This document shows, in pieces, positions 63,234 to 64,000 of a DNA stretch of 64,000 bases. Both the position numbers and the translations under genes were made by a program. The DNA is taken from positions 434,001-498,000 of the forward strand of contig NZ_JAOCQD020000002.1 of the NCBI RefSeq assembly GCF_025290835.2, read 5' to 3'. Within the stretch, counting starts at the first letter, position 1, and each line of letters starts with the position of its first letter. The notes under the pieces were generated by a model that saw only the letters and a list, made by a program, of their open reading frames with translations, was not told the DNA's origin and searched no databases. Source of the stretch: Aquabacterium sp. OR-4 (GTDB lineage Bacteria > Pseudomonadota > Gammaproteobacteria > Burkholderiales > Burkholderiaceae_C).

Positions 63234-64000
63234 ATGACCGAGCTCGCCAAGTCCTTCGAACCCGCCGCCATCGAGGCCCGCTTCGGCCCGCTGTGGGAGC
63301 AATCGGGGCTTTATGCACCGACGCTGGATGCCGCCAGGCCCAGCTTCTGCATCCAGCTGCCGCCGCCCAACGTGACCGGCACGCTGCACATGGGCCATGC
63401 GTTCAACCAGACCATCATGGACTCGTTGACGCGCTACCACCGCATGCTGGGCCACAACACGCTGTGGGTGCCGGGCACCGACCACGCCGGCATCGCCACG
63501 CAGATCGTGGTGGAGCGCCAGCTGCAGGAGCAGGGCCTGAGCCGCCACGACCTGGGCCGCGAGGCCTTCGTGGCCAAGGTGTGGGAGTGGAAGGCCAAGA
63601 GCGGCGCCACCATCACCCAGCAGATGCGCCGCATGGGCGACAGCGTGAGCTGGGGCCACGAGTACTTCACGATGGACGACAAGCTGTCGGGCGTGGTCAC
63701 CGACACCTTCGTCAAGCTGTTCGACGAGGGCCTGATCTACCGCGGCAAGCGCCTGGTGAGCTGGGACCCGATCCTGAAGAGCGCCGTCTCCGACCTGGAG
63801 GTCGAGAGCGAAGAGGAAGACGGCTTCCTGTGGCACATCCGCTATCCCCTGGCTGACGGTTCGGGTGAACTGGTGGTGGCCACCACCCGGCCCGAGACCA
63901 TGCTGGGCGACACCGCGGTGATGGTGCACCCCGAAGACGAGCGCTACGCCGCGCTGATCGGCAAACAGGTGAAGCTGCCGATCACCGGCCGCCTGGTGCC
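63234..64000 (+). CDS. valS: Valyl-tRNA synthetase (3' end outside the window)
   Basis: Charges tRNA-Val with valine. About 255 residues are visible. The class I signature HIGH appears as [13 protein letters not shown] after PPPNVTGT. Other blocks are [17 protein letters not shown] and the start of the editing domain ([22 protein letters not shown]). The N-terminus [22 protein letters not shown] is standard for ValS. The frame stays open to the window edge. Confidence 0.95.
   Translation, partial: MTELAKSFEPAAIEARFGPLWEQSGLYAPTLDAARPSFCIQLPPPNVTGTLHMGHAFNQTIMDSLTRYHRMLGHNTLWVPGTDHAGIATQIVVERQLQEQGLSRHDLGREAFVAKVWEWKAKSGATITQQMRRMGDSVSWGHEYFTMDDKLSGVVTDTFVKLFDEGLIYRGKRLVSWDPILKSAVSDLEVESEEEDGFLWHIRYPLADGSGELVVATTRPETMLGDTAVMVHPEDERYAALIGKQVKLPITGRLV

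Overview
The window is high-GC bacterial DNA. The gene content (edd-eda, glyA-nrdR-ribD, ubiD, ppk/ppx, a BPSS1780-type membrane protein, minor type IV pilins) points to a betaproteobacterium of the order Burkholderiales, probably near the Rubrivivax/Leptothrix/Ideonella group. That placement is inferred from gene content and protein style only.

Layout. Positions 1-4.8 kb hold the end of a heterodimeric ABC exporter pair (MdlA/MdlB type) overlapping an EntS-like MFS exporter. A PAS-GGDEF diguanylate cyclase and a crotonase follow (4.8-6.9 kb). From 7 to 14.5 kb the minus strand carries a DUF3149 peptide, a phosphofructokinase, a cytoplasmic S10 peptidase, a PLP ammonia-lyase and the Entner-Doudoroff pair eda-edd, with a HexR-like operator before edd. 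Housekeeping genes follow to 22.5 kb: a ChaC-like cyclotransferase, a MocA-like nucleotidyltransferase, pdxH, msrA, ubiD, a lytic transglycosylase, and glyA (behind a ZTP riboswitch) with nrdR. A tightly packed minor-pilin operon (22.7-27.8 kb) sits between nrdR and ribD; pilY1 is not in it.

From 29606 to 47322 lies a 17.7-kb integrated element in the 3' end of tRNA-Asp(GTC). It is bounded by a 17-bp direct repeat of the tRNA end. Two paralogous tyrosine recombinases lie next to the tRNA, with arm-type repeats near both ends. The element carries hipBA, an Ala/Trp-rich protein, an IS66 transposon, a TrfA-like plasmid replication initiator that IS66 appears to have broken, an iteron-like array behind it, several unrecognised genes, a third large recombinase-like protein, and a secreted LamG/fibrinogen-like protein. 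It therefore looks like a plasmid/integrative-element hybrid. It also brings its own terminator for the tRNA it enters, at the same spacing as the chromosomal one.

Right of the element the chromosome resumes: a DMT permease, a universal stress protein, a ZIP metal transporter, a polyphosphate cluster (ppx facing sixA-ppk1), polA, a lipoprotein, homoserine kinase, a BPSS1780 protein and a second lipoprotein, a TonB-dependent receptor coupled to a BMP-family binding protein, and the start of valS.

Starts were chosen from ribosome-binding sites, overlaps and family length where possible. All family assignments come from reading the translated proteins; no database search was run.
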